A stretch of DNA of 5,386 bases, from contig CALZCU010000092.1 of NCBI GenBank assembly GCA_945632055.1, positions 1 to 5,386 on the forward strand, written 5' to 3'. Made by a program: the position numbers and the translations under genes. This document shows, in pieces, positions 5,201-5,386 of this stretch. The notes beneath the pieces are model-generated. The model saw only the letters and a list, made by a program, of their open reading frames with translations. It did not search any database and was not told where the DNA came from. How positions within the stretch are numbered: the first letter of the stretch is position 1; every line of letters begins with the position of its first letter. This stretch comes from an uncultured Ruminococcus sp. Its GTDB lineage: Bacteria; Bacillota; Clostridia; Oscillospirales; Acutalibacteraceae.

Positions 5201-5386
5201 CTAAAAATCCCATAACGGAATGAAGTCGGTGCTTGCAGAGGATAAGTCCTGCGTAAATCCGTTTAAGCCGAGGTTGAACAGCTCCGATTTCACCTTGTCG
5301 TATTCACGGCGGGTTATTGTCCTGTTCAGCTTGGGGAAATCAGAGGCTCTTCCTACAGGCACATACTGACACATCAGACTGACAAG
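5201..5386 (-). CDS. Radical SAM protein, PflA-like (COG1313 type), C-terminal 61 residues, truncated by window edge
   Basis: A minus-strand frame enters from the window edge and ends at the TAG at 5203-5201, giving 61 residues. It is too short for many ORF finders, but the sequence is recognisable. 'LVSLMCQYVPVG' is followed by 'LNRTITRREYDKVKSELFNL', 'GLNGFTQD' and the terminal 'SSASTDFIPLWDF'. This matches my memory of the tail of the uncharacterised pyruvate-formate-lyase-activase-like radical SAM proteins, which end with a Q-Y-x-P strand, an R-R-I-T-x-x-E-Y helix and a final 'IP-x-[FW]-D'. The radical SAM cluster motif CxxxCxxC lies toward the N-terminus, outside the window, so catalysis cannot be checked. 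Family members are cytoplasmic and bind an Fe4S4 cluster and S-adenosylmethionine; the substrate is unknown. The gene likely ends transcription at the palindrome 5134-5173. Confidence 0.72.
   Translation of the reverse strand, partial: LVSLMCQYVPVGRASDFPKLNRTITRREYDKVKSELFNLGLNGFTQDLSSASTDFIPLWDF

Overview
The window looks like chromosome from an anaerobic, low-to-moderate-GC Gram-positive of the Clostridia, most like Ruminococcus/Oscillospiraceae. This is an inference. It rests on sigma-A-type promoters with 17-bp spacers, GGAGG-type ribosome binding sites, short T-tailed terminators, a Gram-positive lipoprotein, a clostridial-type PEP carboxykinase N-terminus, and a secreted beta-helix protein of the kind common in gut Firmicutes. 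No RNA gene, insertion sequence, CRISPR array or phage gene was seen.

Layout. (1) 1-382, minus strand: first 127 residues of a probable phosphoenolpyruvate carboxykinase, with its promoter at 445-473. (2) 383-746: a divergent intergenic region with two clusters of short repeated motifs, TGCA at 442-580 and GCCGTT at 622-678, ending in a good promoter. (3) 747-1124, plus strand: a 125-residue lipoprotein, followed by a terminator. (4) 1176-1401: a second intergenic region with helically phased A-tracts, an extended -10 promoter and a nearly G-free, A-rich leader. (5) 1402-3963, plus strand: an 853-residue secreted multidomain protein. It has a signal peptide, a charged helix, an alpha-helical region with a hydrophobic segment, a linker, and a C-terminal right-handed beta-helix. 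A strong hairpin terminator follows. (6) 4040-5098, minus strand: a YeiH/UPF0324-family membrane transporter converging on the big gene. (7) 5099-5200: a short intergenic region with a large palindrome overlapping the transporter promoter. (8) 5201-5386, minus strand: the last 61 residues of a radical SAM protein of the PflA-like COG1313 type.

Each complete gene appears to be its own transcription unit, and no shared pathway links them. The two plus-strand genes both encode exported products, but a terminator and a separate promoter divide them. The item most worth follow-up is the 853-residue secreted protein. Its N-terminal half resembles, only in broad layout, helical pore-forming toxins, and it is joined to a beta-helix. 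Its promoter and leader suggest strong expression. A toxin role is a hypothesis, not something the sequence proves.
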